Shown here: positions 24,551 to 33,080 of the stretch, one piece after another
Position numbering within the stretch: position 1 is the stretch's first letter
Layout of the letters: every line of letters starts with the position of its first letter
DNA from: Actinoplanes xinjiangensis
Lineage (GTDB): Bacteria; Actinomycetota; Actinomycetes; Mycobacteriales; Micromonosporaceae
Direction: 5' to 3'
Length of the DNA: 64,000 nt
Assembly: GCF_003148685.1 (NCBI RefSeq)
Contig: NZ_QGGR01000017.1
Location: 1 to 64,000 of the forward strand
The notes under the pieces: model-generated
What the model was told of the DNA's origin: nothing
Database searches by the model: none
The model's input: only the letters and a program-made list of their open reading frames with translations
Program-made: the position numbers and the translations under genes

Positions 24551-25771
24551 ATGCCATCTTCCCCTCTCGACGTGATCGGTGACGACGACGACTTCGTCCA
24601 CCTCGACTACGCGGCGTCCGCCCCGTGTGTGCGGGCGGCCGCCGACGCCGTCGCCGGGCTCCTTCCCCGGTACGGCAGCGTGCACCGGGGCACCGGGGTG
24701 CGGTCGCAGACGTCGACCCTCGCCTACGAGCTGGCCCGCGACGTGGTCGCCGAGTTCGCCGGCGCCCGCTCCGGCGACACCGTCATCTTCACCCGCAACA
24801 CCACCGACGCCCTCAACCTGCTCGCCCGCGCCCTGCCGCCGGGCACCACCACCGTGCAGTTCGACGGCGAGCACCACGCCAACCTGCTGCCCTGGCCGAA
24901 CCCGCTGCGCCTGCCCGTCCCGTCCGCCCCCTGCTCACCAGACGACCTGGTCATCGCCCTCAAGACCGCACTGGACGGGCTGACCGGGCCGGTCGTGTTC
25001 ACCGTCACCGGGGCGGGCAACGTGACCGGCGAGGTGTGGCCGGTGCGTGAACTGGCCGACGTGGCGCACTCGTACGGCGCCCGGGTGATCGTCGACGCCG
25101 CCCAGTTGGCCCCGCACGTCCCGGTCGACCTCGACGACCTCGGCGCCGACTACCTGGCCTTCTCCGGCCACAAGCTGTACGCGCCGTTCGGCGCCGGGGT
25201 GCTGGTGGGCCGCTCCGACTGGCTGGACGTGGCCGAGCCGTACCTGGCCGGTGGTGGCGCGAGCGCCGCGGTGGGGGACCGCCCGGGCGATCTGACCTGG
25301 GCCACCGGTGCCGCCCGGCACGAGGGCGGCACCCCGAACCTGCTCGGTGCCGTGGCCCTGGCCGCGGTCTGTGAGGCGCTCACCGGCGCCGGCCGGGCCG
25401 CCCTGCACGAGCACGAGCAGCGACTGCTGACCCGGCTGCGGGACGGGCTGGCGGGTGTGCCCGGCGCGGTCGAGGTGAGCCTGTTCGGGCCGGACCACCC
25501 GCGGGTCGGCATCGTGTCGCTGGCGCTGCCCGGCCACGACCCGGCCGAGGTTGCCCGGCGGCTGGGCCGCGAGCACGGCATCGGCGTACGGGCCGGCCAG
25601 TTCTGCGCACACCCGCTGGTGCGCCGCCTGACCGGGACGGACCGGACCGGCACGTGCGGCGACGGTGGGCCCGGCCTGCTGCGGATCAGTCTCGGCGTGG
25701 GCAGCACCGGCGAGGACGTGGACCGGGCCGTCACGGCGCTGGCCGCGGTGCTCGGGACGGTTCGCACCTGA
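24551..25771 (+). CDS. Class V aminotransferase, cysteine desulfurase-like (SAM-IV controlled)
   Basis: A 406-residue PLP enzyme of the class V/NifS-like group. It has HLDYAASAPCV near the start, FTRNTTDALNLLA, the PLP-contacting VIVDAAQLAPH (about residues 180-190), and the Schiff-base lysine in YLAFSGHKLYAPFG (about 207). A Cys in GQFCAHPLVRR lies near where cysteine desulfurases have their active cysteine. ATG 24551 follows GTGGAGG. The SAM-IV riboswitch upstream ties it to sulfur amino-acid metabolism; a cysteine desulfurase or lyase role is likely but unproven. It has no methionine gene neighbours here. Confidence 0.87.
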   Translation: MPSSPLDVIGDDDDFVHLDYAASAPCVRAAADAVAGLLPRYGSVHRGTGVRSQTSTLAYELARDVVAEFAGARSGDTVIFTRNTTDALNLLARALPPGTTTVQFDGEHHANLLPWPNPLRLPVPSAPCSPDDLVIALKTALDGLTGPVVFTVTGAGNVTGEVWPVRELADVAHSYGARVIVDAAQLAPHVPVDLDDLGADYLAFSGHKLYAPFGAGVLVGRSDWLDVAEPYLAGGGASAAVGDRPGDLTWATGAARHEGGTPNLLGAVALAAVCEALTGAGRAALHEHEQRLLTRLRDGLAGVPGAVEVSLFGPDHPRVGIVSLALPGHDPAEVARRLGREHGIGVRAGQFCAHPLVRRLTGTDRTGTCGDGGPGLLRISLGVGSTGEDVDRAVTALAAVLGTVRT

Positions 25772-25824
25772 CCTACAACCCGGCGATCCTGTGATCGGCA
25801 CCCCCGGCGGCCGATGCTGCACTC

Positions 25825-28116
25825 GTGGCGACGTGGATGGCGAGGCTCCGCGACCGGCTTCCGACCGGTGGGAGACTCAACGACGAGGACTGGGCGGGCC
25901 GGCATCGGCTGCTGACGGTGCTGCTCGCCCTGTGCATGGTGTTCCTCACCGTGTTCGGCGTCCTCAAGGGCGAGTACGCGACGGAGCTGCTGATCACCGA
26001 CGGGCTGGTACTGCCCGCCGTGGTCGCGGCCGCGGTGCTGCGCCACCGGCGGGCCCGGTCACTCGCGGTCGCGCTCGGCTTCGTGGCCGCCTGCGGCGGG
26101 TTCGTGGCCCTGTGCCACGGCCTCACCGAGGCACACTTCGCGTTCTTCATCCTGATCCCGGCCCTCGCCCTCTACCGGGACTGGGCGCCGTTCGGCGGCT
26201 TCCTGGTCGGCACCACGCTGCACCACGCCGGATTCGGGCTGGTCGAGGCCGACCACACCTTCGGCCACGACTCGGCGCAGCAGCACCCGCTGGTGTGGGC
26301 GCTGCTGCACGGTGCGGCCGTGCTGGCCGCCGCGTCCTTCCAGCTGGTCGCGTGGCGGTTCAACGAGATCGAGGAGCAGCGTGCCGAGGAGCACCTGAGC
26401 GAGAGCCAGGCCCAGCTCAGCGTCGCCTTCGACGAGACGCCGGTGCCGATGGCCATGTTCAGCCCGGACGGGCGGCTGCTGCGCAGCAACGGCGCCTACC
26501 GCGGCTGGCTGCGGCTGCCCGCCGAACTGCCCGCCGACTTCTCCGTCGGTGACCTGCCGCTGCGCCCGATGATGCCGGACGAGCCGCGGATGGGCGAGAT
26601 CCTCTCCCGCAGCCGCGAGCCGGTCACCGTGACCCGGCAGTACCTGCGTACCGACACCGGTGCCCTGATGTGGGCGCAGACCCACGCCACCGGCCTCTAC
26701 GACCGCGACGGCAGCCTGCGGCTGATCTTCGTGCACTGCATGGACGTCACCGCGGTCCGCGACCACGAGGCCGAGCTGCGCCACCAGGTGCGGCACGACT
26801 CGCTGACCGGCCTGCTGTCGCGTAAGGCGTTCGAGCACGACCTGACCGAGATGCTCACCATCGGCAGCGAGCCGGTCAGCGTCATCTACCTGGACGTGGA
26901 CCGCTTCAAGTCGATCAACGACGGGGCCGGGCACACCACCGGCGACGACGTGCTGCGCGCCCTCGCGAGCCGGCTGTCCCAGGTGGTCCCGTCCGGCGCG
27001 CTGCTCGCCCGGCTCGGCGGTGACGAGTTCATCGTCGCGCTGACCGGGCCGGCCGGCACCGGCGTACGGGTCGGCGACAGCATCCTGGCCGCCCTGGCCG
27101 AGCCGCTCGCGGTCGGCGTCTACGAGCTGCCGGTCGCCTGCAGCGTCGGCGTCACCACGGCGTCCGGCGCGATCTCCGCCGACGAGGTGGTGCTGGCCGC
27201 CGACACCGCGATGTACGCGGCCAAGCGGGCCGGCGGCAACCGGGTCCAGGTGTTCACCGACGAGCTGCGCGTGCCCGTACAGCAGAGGATCGCCGCCGAG
27301 GCGCGGGTCCGCCGCGCCCTGGCCGGCGACCCCCGGATCACCCTGCCGCTCTGGTTCCAGCCGGTGGTCTCCACCGTGACCGGCCGGATCGCCGGTGCCG
27401 AGGCGCTGGTCCGGATGCGCACCCCGGAGGGGGAGATCCTCAGCCCGTTCCACTTCATCGGCGCGGCCGAGGAGACCGGCCTGATCGTGCCGCTCGGCGA
27501 ACACGTGCTGCGGTCGGCCATCGACCACCTGCTGCACTGGTCGGGCCGGCTCGGCTACGTCTCGGTCAACGTCAGCCCCCGGCAGCTGGCCGAGCCCGAC
27601 TTCGTGCCGATGGTCGCGAGCGTGCTGGCCGGGGTGCCCACGCTCGACCCGTCCCGGATCGTCCTGGAGATCACCGAGACCGCCCTGCTCTCCTCGACCG
27701 TCGACGTCAGCGAGCGGCTCGCCTCGCTCAAGCAGCTCGGCGTGCGTATCGCCCTGGACGACTTCGGCACCGGGTACAGCTCGCTGACCTGGCTCAAGTC
27801 GCTGCCCGCCGACATCGTCAAGCTGGACCGCTCGTTCGTGGCCGGCCTGGCCGAGGACCAGCGCAAGGCGTCGATCATCCAGGCCGTGCTGTGGCTGGCC
27901 CACTCGCTGGGGATGTCCACCATCGCCGAGGGCGTGGAGGAATCCGCCGACTGGGACGCGCTGAAAGCCGCCGGATGCCCCGCCGTGCAGGGATATCTGC
28001 TCAGCAGGCCGCTACCGGCCGCGGAGTTCGACGTGATGCTGCGCAAGTCCTTCGAGAAAGCCACCTTCGAGGGAGTTCACCTGCGTGAAACCATGGGGAC
28101 GGTAATGGCCGGTTAG
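25825..28116 (+). CDS. Membrane-bound PAS-GGDEF-EAL cyclic-di-GMP protein
   Basis: A 763-residue protein combining synthesis and breakdown domains for cyclic di-GMP. The N-terminus has about four or five hydrophobic spans (residues 25-180), then a PAS domain (about 200-310), a GGDEF domain with intact RLGGDEFIV (about 396-404), and an EAL domain (about 510-750) with AEALVRM, VNVSPRQL, EITETALL, DDFGTGYSS, KLDRSF, AEGVEE and GYLLSRP. Both active sites look complete, so it could switch direction on a signal. GTG 25825 lies 7 nt after a GCCGATGC element like those at the kinases, but without the matching -35. Confidence 0.93.
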   Translation: MATWMARLRDRLPTGGRLNDEDWAGRHRLLTVLLALCMVFLTVFGVLKGEYATELLITDGLVLPAVVAAAVLRHRRARSLAVALGFVAACGGFVALCHGLTEAHFAFFILIPALALYRDWAPFGGFLVGTTLHHAGFGLVEADHTFGHDSAQQHPLVWALLHGAAVLAAASFQLVAWRFNEIEEQRAEEHLSESQAQLSVAFDETPVPMAMFSPDGRLLRSNGAYRGWLRLPAELPADFSVGDLPLRPMMPDEPRMGEILSRSREPVTVTRQYLRTDTGALMWAQTHATGLYDRDGSLRLIFVHCMDVTAVRDHEAELRHQVRHDSLTGLLSRKAFEHDLTEMLTIGSEPVSVIYLDVDRFKSINDGAGHTTGDDVLRALASRLSQVVPSGALLARLGGDEFIVALTGPAGTGVRVGDSILAALAEPLAVGVYELPVACSVGVTTASGAISADEVVLAADTAMYAAKRAGGNRVQVFTDELRVPVQQRIAAEARVRRALAGDPRITLPLWFQPVVSTVTGRIAGAEALVRMRTPEGEILSPFHFIGAAEETGLIVPLGEHVLRSAIDHLLHWSGRLGYVSVNVSPRQLAEPDFVPMVASVLAGVPTLDPSRIVLEITETALLSSTVDVSERLASLKQLGVRIALDDFGTGYSSLTWLKSLPADIVKLDRSFVAGLAEDQRKASIIQAVLWLAHSLGMSTIAEGVEESADWDALKAAGCPAVQGYLLSRPLPAAEFDVMLRKSFEKATFEGVHLRETMGTVMAG

Positions 28117-28221
28117 AGTCCGGCCATCCTCGACAATGTTGATCCATTCATCGGTACAGCGGCCACCGACCTGCCCCGGGCACACGGTCTGGCCGCCACC
28201 TGGTGGTGGCCGAAACCGCAG

Positions 28222-30360
28222 GTGGGTAACACCCATCCCGGGGCCACCTCCCCCCTCGGCATGGTCTCGGCCTGCGCGTACTCGGGGGCGTACCCGACCG
28301 GTTACGGCCGGTACGCCAAGAACACCGAGGGCGTGCCGGAGGAGATGTTCGACCGGCACCAGGCCTCCGGGTTCACGCACTTCCAGCAGTCCGGTACCGG
28401 GGCCATCCGCAAGTACTACAACTACGTGCGGGTCACCCCGATGGTCCAGCCGCTCGACGACCTCGGCCAGTCGTGGCCGCTGGAGGACGAGCGGGCCGAG
28501 GCCGGGTACTACGCGGCCAACCTGGACACCGGTGTGCGCTGCGAGATCACCGTGGGGGAGAAGGTCGCGGTCCACCGCTACACGTTCCCCGACCACCACA
28601 GCGCCCGGGTCGTCATCGACCTGTCCTGCGGCGGCCTGGCGATAGATCTGGGCCGGACCGTCCCGTTGCGCGCCCAGGCCGAGAGCATGGGCCACGGCCG
28701 CGCCCAGGGCACCGTGGTCATGGAGGGCATCCCGCTGTCGGTCCACATCGAGGTGGACAGCCCCGGCTGGCGGCAGATGCTCTGGTACGACCGGCGGCTC
28801 ATCCCCGGCGGCACCCGCCTGGACTTCGACAGCATCCGGCACACCACGCTGCGCCCGTTCGGGATGCTCTTCATGGGACCGTCCCGGGCCGGGCAGACGA
28901 TCGAGGTCCGGATGGGCTTCTCGCTGCGCGGCTGCGACCAGGCCCGCGCCAATCTGGAACGGGAGTGCGGTTCGGGGGAGCCGGCGTTCGAGACCGTCCG
29001 TGCGCGCACCCGGGACCGCTGGCGCGAGCACCTCGGGCGGATCCGGGTCGACGGCGGCACCGAAAACCGGCGCACCGTGATGGCGACCGCCCTCTACCAC
29101 TCGCTGATCAAGCCGTGCATCGCCGACGACGAGAGCCCCAACTGGCCCGACCCCGGCCCGTACGCGTTCGACATCTGCACCATGTGGGACATCTACAAGA
29201 CGCAGATGCCACTGCTGTCGGCGATCGCGCCGGACCGCTACGCCGCCATCCTGGAGTCGCTGATCCGGGTCTGCGAGGAGGAGGGCAACTTCCCGATCGG
29301 CTACCGGATGGCCCGTGGCGCCGACCGGTTCTTCCGGCAGGCCAGCGCGCTGGCCCACACCGCTCTCGCCGACATGCAGGCGCTCGGACGGCCCGGCATC
29401 GACTGGACGTGGGCGCTCGTGCACATGGTCGACGACCTGCGGCGGCTCTACGGCGAGGACTTCTGGGAGCACGGGGTGGTGCACCCGATCACGCACACCC
29501 TCGACCTGTCGTACGCCCACCACTGCACCGCCGGAGTGGCCCGCGCCCTCAACGACCACCGTCTCGCCGCCGACCTGGAGCGGCGCAGCCGCGACTGGGT
29601 GAACGCGTTCGACCCGGGTACCGGCCTGCTGCGCGACTCGGAGTTCTACGAGGGCGGCAAGTGGAACTACTCGTTCCGCCTAATGCACGACATGGCCGGC
29701 CGGATCCGGCTGGCCGGTGGCGACGCCGCGTTCAGTTTCATGCTGGACCGGTTCTTCGGCTACGGCGCCGCCCCGGTCAAGCAGCCGGGCCGGTGCCCCG
29801 ACCCGGCCGAGATGGCCGCCGGTTACGCACTGAACCGGTTCGAGGGCCTCAACAACGAGCCGGACATGGAGGCGCCCTGGGCGTACCACTACTCGGGGCG
29901 CCCGGACCGTACCGCCGAGATCGTCAACTCGGCGCTGACCTGGCAGTTCGGCACCGGCCCGGGCGGCCTGCCGGGTAACGACGACTCGGGTGGCCTGAGC
30001 GCCTGGTACGTCTGGGCGTCACTGGGCCTGTTCCCGGTCGCCGGCCAGAACCTGTTCCTGGTCAACGCTCCCGCCTTCGAGCGCGCCGCCATCGAGGTGG
30101 AGGGCGGTGAGTTCGTGATCGAGACCTCCGGATATCGAGATTCACCGATCGGTGTCGACGGGATCGACCGCGAACCGGCGCCCCAGTACGTTCAGTCCGC
30201 GACCCTCGACGGGAGACCCCTGCACGCCACCCACCTGAACGCCGCCGACGTCCATCAAGGCGGCCGGCTGCACCTGCGACTGGGCCCCGAGCCCTCCACC
30301 TGGGGACACGGGATCCGGCCGCCATCCCTCTCAGATTCCCACCCTAAGGAACAACGATGA
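28222..30360 (+). CDS. GH92 family alpha-mannosidase-like glycosidase
   Basis: A GH92 Ca2+-dependent exo-alpha-mannosidase-type enzyme without a signal peptide. It has GNTHPGATSPLGMVS, GYGRYA, GFTHFQQSGTG, the NNEPDMEAPW loop and the C-terminal PGNDDSGGLSAWYVWASLGLFPV. The coordinates use the first in-frame canonical start (GTG 28222, 712 residues), but the family's N-terminal DPFIGT motif is encoded further upstream in the same frame (from about 28138), between the stop of the GGDEF-EAL gene (28114-28116) and 28222. No ATG, GTG or TTG exists there, so the true start is probably a non-canonical codon such as ATC 28126. It is coupled to the glycosyltransferase gene (ATGA). Confidence 0.85.
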   Translation: MGNTHPGATSPLGMVSACAYSGAYPTGYGRYAKNTEGVPEEMFDRHQASGFTHFQQSGTGAIRKYYNYVRVTPMVQPLDDLGQSWPLEDERAEAGYYAANLDTGVRCEITVGEKVAVHRYTFPDHHSARVVIDLSCGGLAIDLGRTVPLRAQAESMGHGRAQGTVVMEGIPLSVHIEVDSPGWRQMLWYDRRLIPGGTRLDFDSIRHTTLRPFGMLFMGPSRAGQTIEVRMGFSLRGCDQARANLERECGSGEPAFETVRARTRDRWREHLGRIRVDGGTENRRTVMATALYHSLIKPCIADDESPNWPDPGPYAFDICTMWDIYKTQMPLLSAIAPDRYAAILESLIRVCEEEGNFPIGYRMARGADRFFRQASALAHTALADMQALGRPGIDWTWALVHMVDDLRRLYGEDFWEHGVVHPITHTLDLSYAHHCTAGVARALNDHRLAADLERRSRDWVNAFDPGTGLLRDSEFYEGGKWNYSFRLMHDMAGRIRLAGGDAAFSFMLDRFFGYGAAPVKQPGRCPDPAEMAAGYALNRFEGLNNEPDMEAPWAYHYSGRPDRTAEIVNSALTWQFGTGPGGLPGNDDSGGLSAWYVWASLGLFPVAGQNLFLVNAPAFERAAIEVEGGEFVIETSGYRDSPIGVDGIDREPAPQYVQSATLDGRPLHATHLNAADVHQGGRLHLRLGPEPSTWGHGIRPPSLSDSHPKEQR

Positions 30361-31616
30361 GCCGACCGACCCGCCGCCTGGTCATCGCGGTACGCGCCGA
30401 TCCGGTCATCTGTGGGCACTCCGGCGAGGCACGCAACCTCGCCGAGGTGGCCCTCACCCGTGGCTTCGACGACGTGCGGTTGCTCACCTGGCCGATCCCC
30501 ACCCTTCAGGCGGCCGGCCTGCCCCTCAAGCCACTCGACCGCCTCCTGCCGTACAGCCCCGGCATCACCGTGGAGCGCCCCGAGGCGGTCGGCGACTACC
30601 GGGTGCCGGACGGCCGCCACCTGGCCGGGCTCACCGGCCGGCTGGTCGAGCTGCTCGCCGAGCCGGTGCCCACCGTCTGCCTGTCGATGTACCTGGTGCC
30701 GCACACCCAGGTGATCAACGATGCGGTCACCGCGGCCCGCGCCGCCGGATTCGACCCGCAGGTGCACACGATCGCCAAGGCGGTCGGCTCGGACGTCACC
30801 AACGTCATCCGCAACTGCCTGCGCGAGGGCCGGTTCGGCGCGGCGACCGTGCTGCTCACCACCTTCCTCGCCAGCGACGAGGTGGTGGCGGTCTCGGAGT
30901 ACACCCGCGACGAGATCATCGCCTCGGCCGAGGAGGTCGACGCGCACTGCGGCACCGCGTTCGCCCGCCAGTGCCGGGAACGGGTCACCGTCAGCTACCC
31001 GCCGATCGACTCGTCCGCGTTCGTCGACCCGGACCCGGCGGCCGTCGACGCGGCCCTCGAACGGCGCGGCCTGAAACGCGATCGCTACGTCCTCTTCCTG
31101 TCCCGGGTGGCCCGGGCGAAGGGCATCTACGACCTGATCATCGCGTACGGCCAGATGCGCTGCCGCGACGACGTGAAACTGGTGGTCGCGGGCACCGGCC
31201 CGGCGCTGGAGCACGTGCAGGCGATGGCCAAGGAGGACGACCGGATCGTGTTCCTCACCGACGTGGACGACGACGAGAAGACGCTGCTGATGGCGGGTTG
31301 TGCGGCGTACGCGCTGCCCACCAAACCGGAGCCGGACTTCGTCGAGACGTTCGGCATCGCCCTGGCCGAGAAGGGCCTCGCCGGCGGCGGGCCGATCATC
31401 ACGACCACGACCGGTGGTGTCCTGGAAGCGGTCGGCGACGCCGCGGTCATCGTCGAGGCCGGCGACATCGCGGGGCTCGCCGACGCGGTGGACCGGGTCG
31501 TTCTGGACATGTCCCCGCAAGAGCGGCGAGACCTGGAGATCCGGGCACGCGAGCATGCGATGACCTTCGATCGGGTCGCGGTCTTCGACCAGCTCTTCGC
31601 GGCAAAACCCCTTTAA
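30357..31616 (+). CDS. Family 4-like glycosyltransferase
   Basis: A 419-residue GT-B fold glycosyltransferase. The C-terminal half carries the group 1/GT4 signature: RYVLFLSRVARAKGIYDLI (about residues 243-261), LVVAGTGPALEHV, and PTKPEPDFVETFGIALAEKGLAGGGPIITTTTGG (about 322-355), where the E-x7-E donor-binding glutamates lie. The N-terminal acceptor domain begins ADPVICGHSGEARNLAE. The ATG at 30357 overlaps the GH92 stop (ATGA). A mannosidase coupled to a glycosyltransferase suggests turnover and synthesis of a mannose-containing glycan, but the sugar and acceptor are unknown. A hairpin terminator follows. Confidence 0.88.
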   Translation: MSRPTRRLVIAVRADPVICGHSGEARNLAEVALTRGFDDVRLLTWPIPTLQAAGLPLKPLDRLLPYSPGITVERPEAVGDYRVPDGRHLAGLTGRLVELLAEPVPTVCLSMYLVPHTQVINDAVTAARAAGFDPQVHTIAKAVGSDVTNVIRNCLREGRFGAATVLLTTFLASDEVVAVSEYTRDEIIASAEEVDAHCGTAFARQCRERVTVSYPPIDSSAFVDPDPAAVDAALERRGLKRDRYVLFLSRVARAKGIYDLIIAYGQMRCRDDVKLVVAGTGPALEHVQAMAKEDDRIVFLTDVDDDEKTLLMAGCAAYALPTKPEPDFVETFGIALAEKGLAGGGPIITTTTGGVLEAVGDAAVIVEAGDIAGLADAVDRVVLDMSPQERRDLEIRAREHAMTFDRVAVFDQLFAAKPL

Positions 31617-31623
31617 TCGGTAC

Positions 31624-31652
31624 GGGGCGCGCCGATCGATCCGACGCGCCCC
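31624..31652 (+). terminator. Hairpin terminator after glycosyltransferase
   Basis: GGGGCGCG, a 13-nt loop, then CGCGCCCC, directly after the glycosyltransferase stop, with weaker extra pairing outside. There is no U-tract. Confidence 0.55.
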
Positions 31653-31728
31653 CGTCCCGGTGTTCACTGTGACGACGATCTCCGATATGGTCGCCTCCGC
31701 TGTGGAGCGGTCGTATCGGGGGATGAGC

Positions 31729-32055
31729 ATGTTCAAGTGGATCAGTGCCTGGTTCAACGAGCGTGTCGACCCGGCGCCCAACCCGCTGCGGATGGCCGTC
31801 GCCGACGTCGACGCCGAGCTCGCCGCCGTGCGTGCCGTGCCCGGCTGGGAACGTGACCGGTTCGCCCGGGAGCGGGCCGATCAGCTCCTCGACGTCCGGG
31901 CCGTCCTGGTCCGCCACGAGGCGGAGGACGCGGCCGCTCAGATGCGGTCCTCGGCCACCAGCCGCTCGAGCTTGGCGTATCCCTCCTCGACGCCGACCTC
32001 CATGCCGCTCTTGAGCCAGGCGTCCCGGCCCTCGAAGCTGTCCACCAGCGACTGA
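31729..32055 (+). CDS. Small hypothetical protein, uncertain
   Basis: A possible 108-residue protein starting ATG 31729, with GGGGGA about 6 nt upstream. Its first 66 or so residues (MFKWISAWFNERVDPAPNPLR..., then a charged helix rich in Asp, Arg and Ala) look like real protein. The last 40 (SSATSRSSLAYPSSTPTS...) read antisense through the 3' end of the convergent SRPBCC gene and are Ser/Pro-rich, so either the end is junk or the overlap of 118 nt is genuine. No family is recognised. Confidence 0.35.
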   Translation: MFKWISAWFNERVDPAPNPLRMAVADVDAELAAVRAVPGWERDRFARERADQLLDVRAVLVRHEAEDAAAQMRSSATSRSSLAYPSSTPTSMPLLSQASRPSKLSTSD

Positions 32056-32411
32056 GCGTGCAGGCGGGTCCGGCCGTCACCCAGGTCCTCGAACCACAGG
32101 GTCTCCAGGGCGACATCCTCGGGCTGGCCCTCGAAGGTGAAGGTCTGCACGATCCGGTCGGTCCCCACGTGGTGGAACGAGCCGTGGAACGCGAACTCCT
32201 CGCCGTCGCGGCCGGCCACGTAGCGCCAGCTGCCGCCACTCCGGGCGTCCCAGTAGTCGATCTTGCTGACGAGCGAGTCCGGGCCGACCCAGAGCGCGAA
32301 CAGCTCCGGATCGGTGTGCGCCCGCATCAGCTGCGCCGGGGTCGCCGCGAAGTCGCGGGTCAGCCGGATGATCGGCAGCTTCGGGTCGGCCTCGATGGTC
32401 GTCTCGGTCAT
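31938..32411 (-). CDS. SRPBCC (AHSA1-like) domain protein
   Basis: A 157-residue helix-grip-fold protein of the activator of Hsp90 ATPase 1-like SRPBCC group. It shows LTRDFAATPAQLMRAHTDPELFALWVGPDS (about 17-46), DYWDARSGGSWRYV, and EGQPEDVALETLWFEDLGDGRTRL. ATG 32411 overlaps the ArsR stop (ATGA), which rules out the 41-residue extension upstream in the same frame. ArsR-SRPBCC pairs are common in actinobacteria; the SRPBCC partner is thought to bind a small hydrophobic molecule, but its ligand is unknown. Confidence 0.9.
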   Translation of the reverse strand: MTETTIEADPKLPIIRLTRDFAATPAQLMRAHTDPELFALWVGPDSLVSKIDYWDARSGGSWRYVAGRDGEEFAFHGSFHHVGTDRIVQTFTFEGQPEDVALETLWFEDLGDGRTRLHAQSLVDSFEGRDAWLKSGMEVGVEEGYAKLERLVAEDRI

Positions 32412-32779
32412 GACGGGTCCTCTCTCTCGGTTGTGGTGTTGCTGTCGTCGTCCGTCTCCGCGTTCATCTCCGCCAGCACGGCGTCGAGCCTCGAGTAGCG
32501 CTCCTCGGCCCGCCGCCGGTATCGCTCGATCCACGCTTCCATCCGGTCGAACACCTCCGTCTCCAGGCGCACCACGCGGGGCTGCGGGCCGGGTGGGCGG
32601 CTCACCAGACCGACCTCTTCGAGGACGCGCAGATGTTTGTAGACCGCCTGAAGTGACATCCGGTACGGCTCGGCGAGCTGGTTGACGGTCGCGTCGCCAC
32701 CGGCGAGGCGGGTCACCATGTCGAGCCGCGTCGGGTCGGCGAGAGCGCCGAAGACCCGTTCCATCGTGTCCGCCGACAT
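32408..32779 (-). CDS. ArsR family transcriptional regulator
   Basis: A 123-residue winged-helix repressor: VFGALADPTRLDMVTRLAGGDATVNQLAEPYRMSLQAVYKHLRVLEEVGLVSR (residues 9-61) is the full ArsR core. No CxC or other cysteine metal site is present, so it is not a classical metal sensor. Residues 80-123 are a charged helix and tail. It is first in a two-gene operon with the SRPBCC gene. A perfect TTTCAAC-N6-GTTGAAA palindrome sits 10 nt ahead of the start and is the likely autoregulatory operator. Confidence 0.92.
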   Translation of the reverse strand: MSADTMERVFGALADPTRLDMVTRLAGGDATVNQLAEPYRMSLQAVYKHLRVLEEVGLVSRPPGPQPRVVRLETEVFDRMEAWIERYRRRAEERYSRLDAVLAEMNAETDDDSNTTTEREDPS

Positions 32780-32789
32780 CAGCCCCTCA

Positions 32790-32809
32790 TTTCAACTTCC
32801 TGGTTGAAA
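32790..32809. promoter_or_regulatory. ArsR operator, perfect palindrome
   Basis: TTTCAAC, 6 nt, GTTGAAA, immediately upstream of the ArsR gene. Its position between the promoter and the ribosome site fits self-repression. Binding is inferred. Confidence 0.6.
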
Positions 32810-33080
32810 CCCAACGTATACCGCTCGCCGGCGACTGTCAACCGTGAGGTTTAAAGAGCTGGTCCTGCGGGCTTTGGTCCGACCATCCCAAAACTTGACA
32901 GTGCTGCCCCGGAAAACGATCCGTAAACGTATTCTCGACAGGTGGTTACCGAACTGTGCGCCTGCCGGTCACTGCGGAACCTACGATCAGACCCACTCGC
33001 CGCGTCGCGGGGCACGCTTCCCTGACCCGTCCTGGATCGTTGCTGCCCGGCGGCCCGCCCGGAACGGGAGGGATGTCCAC

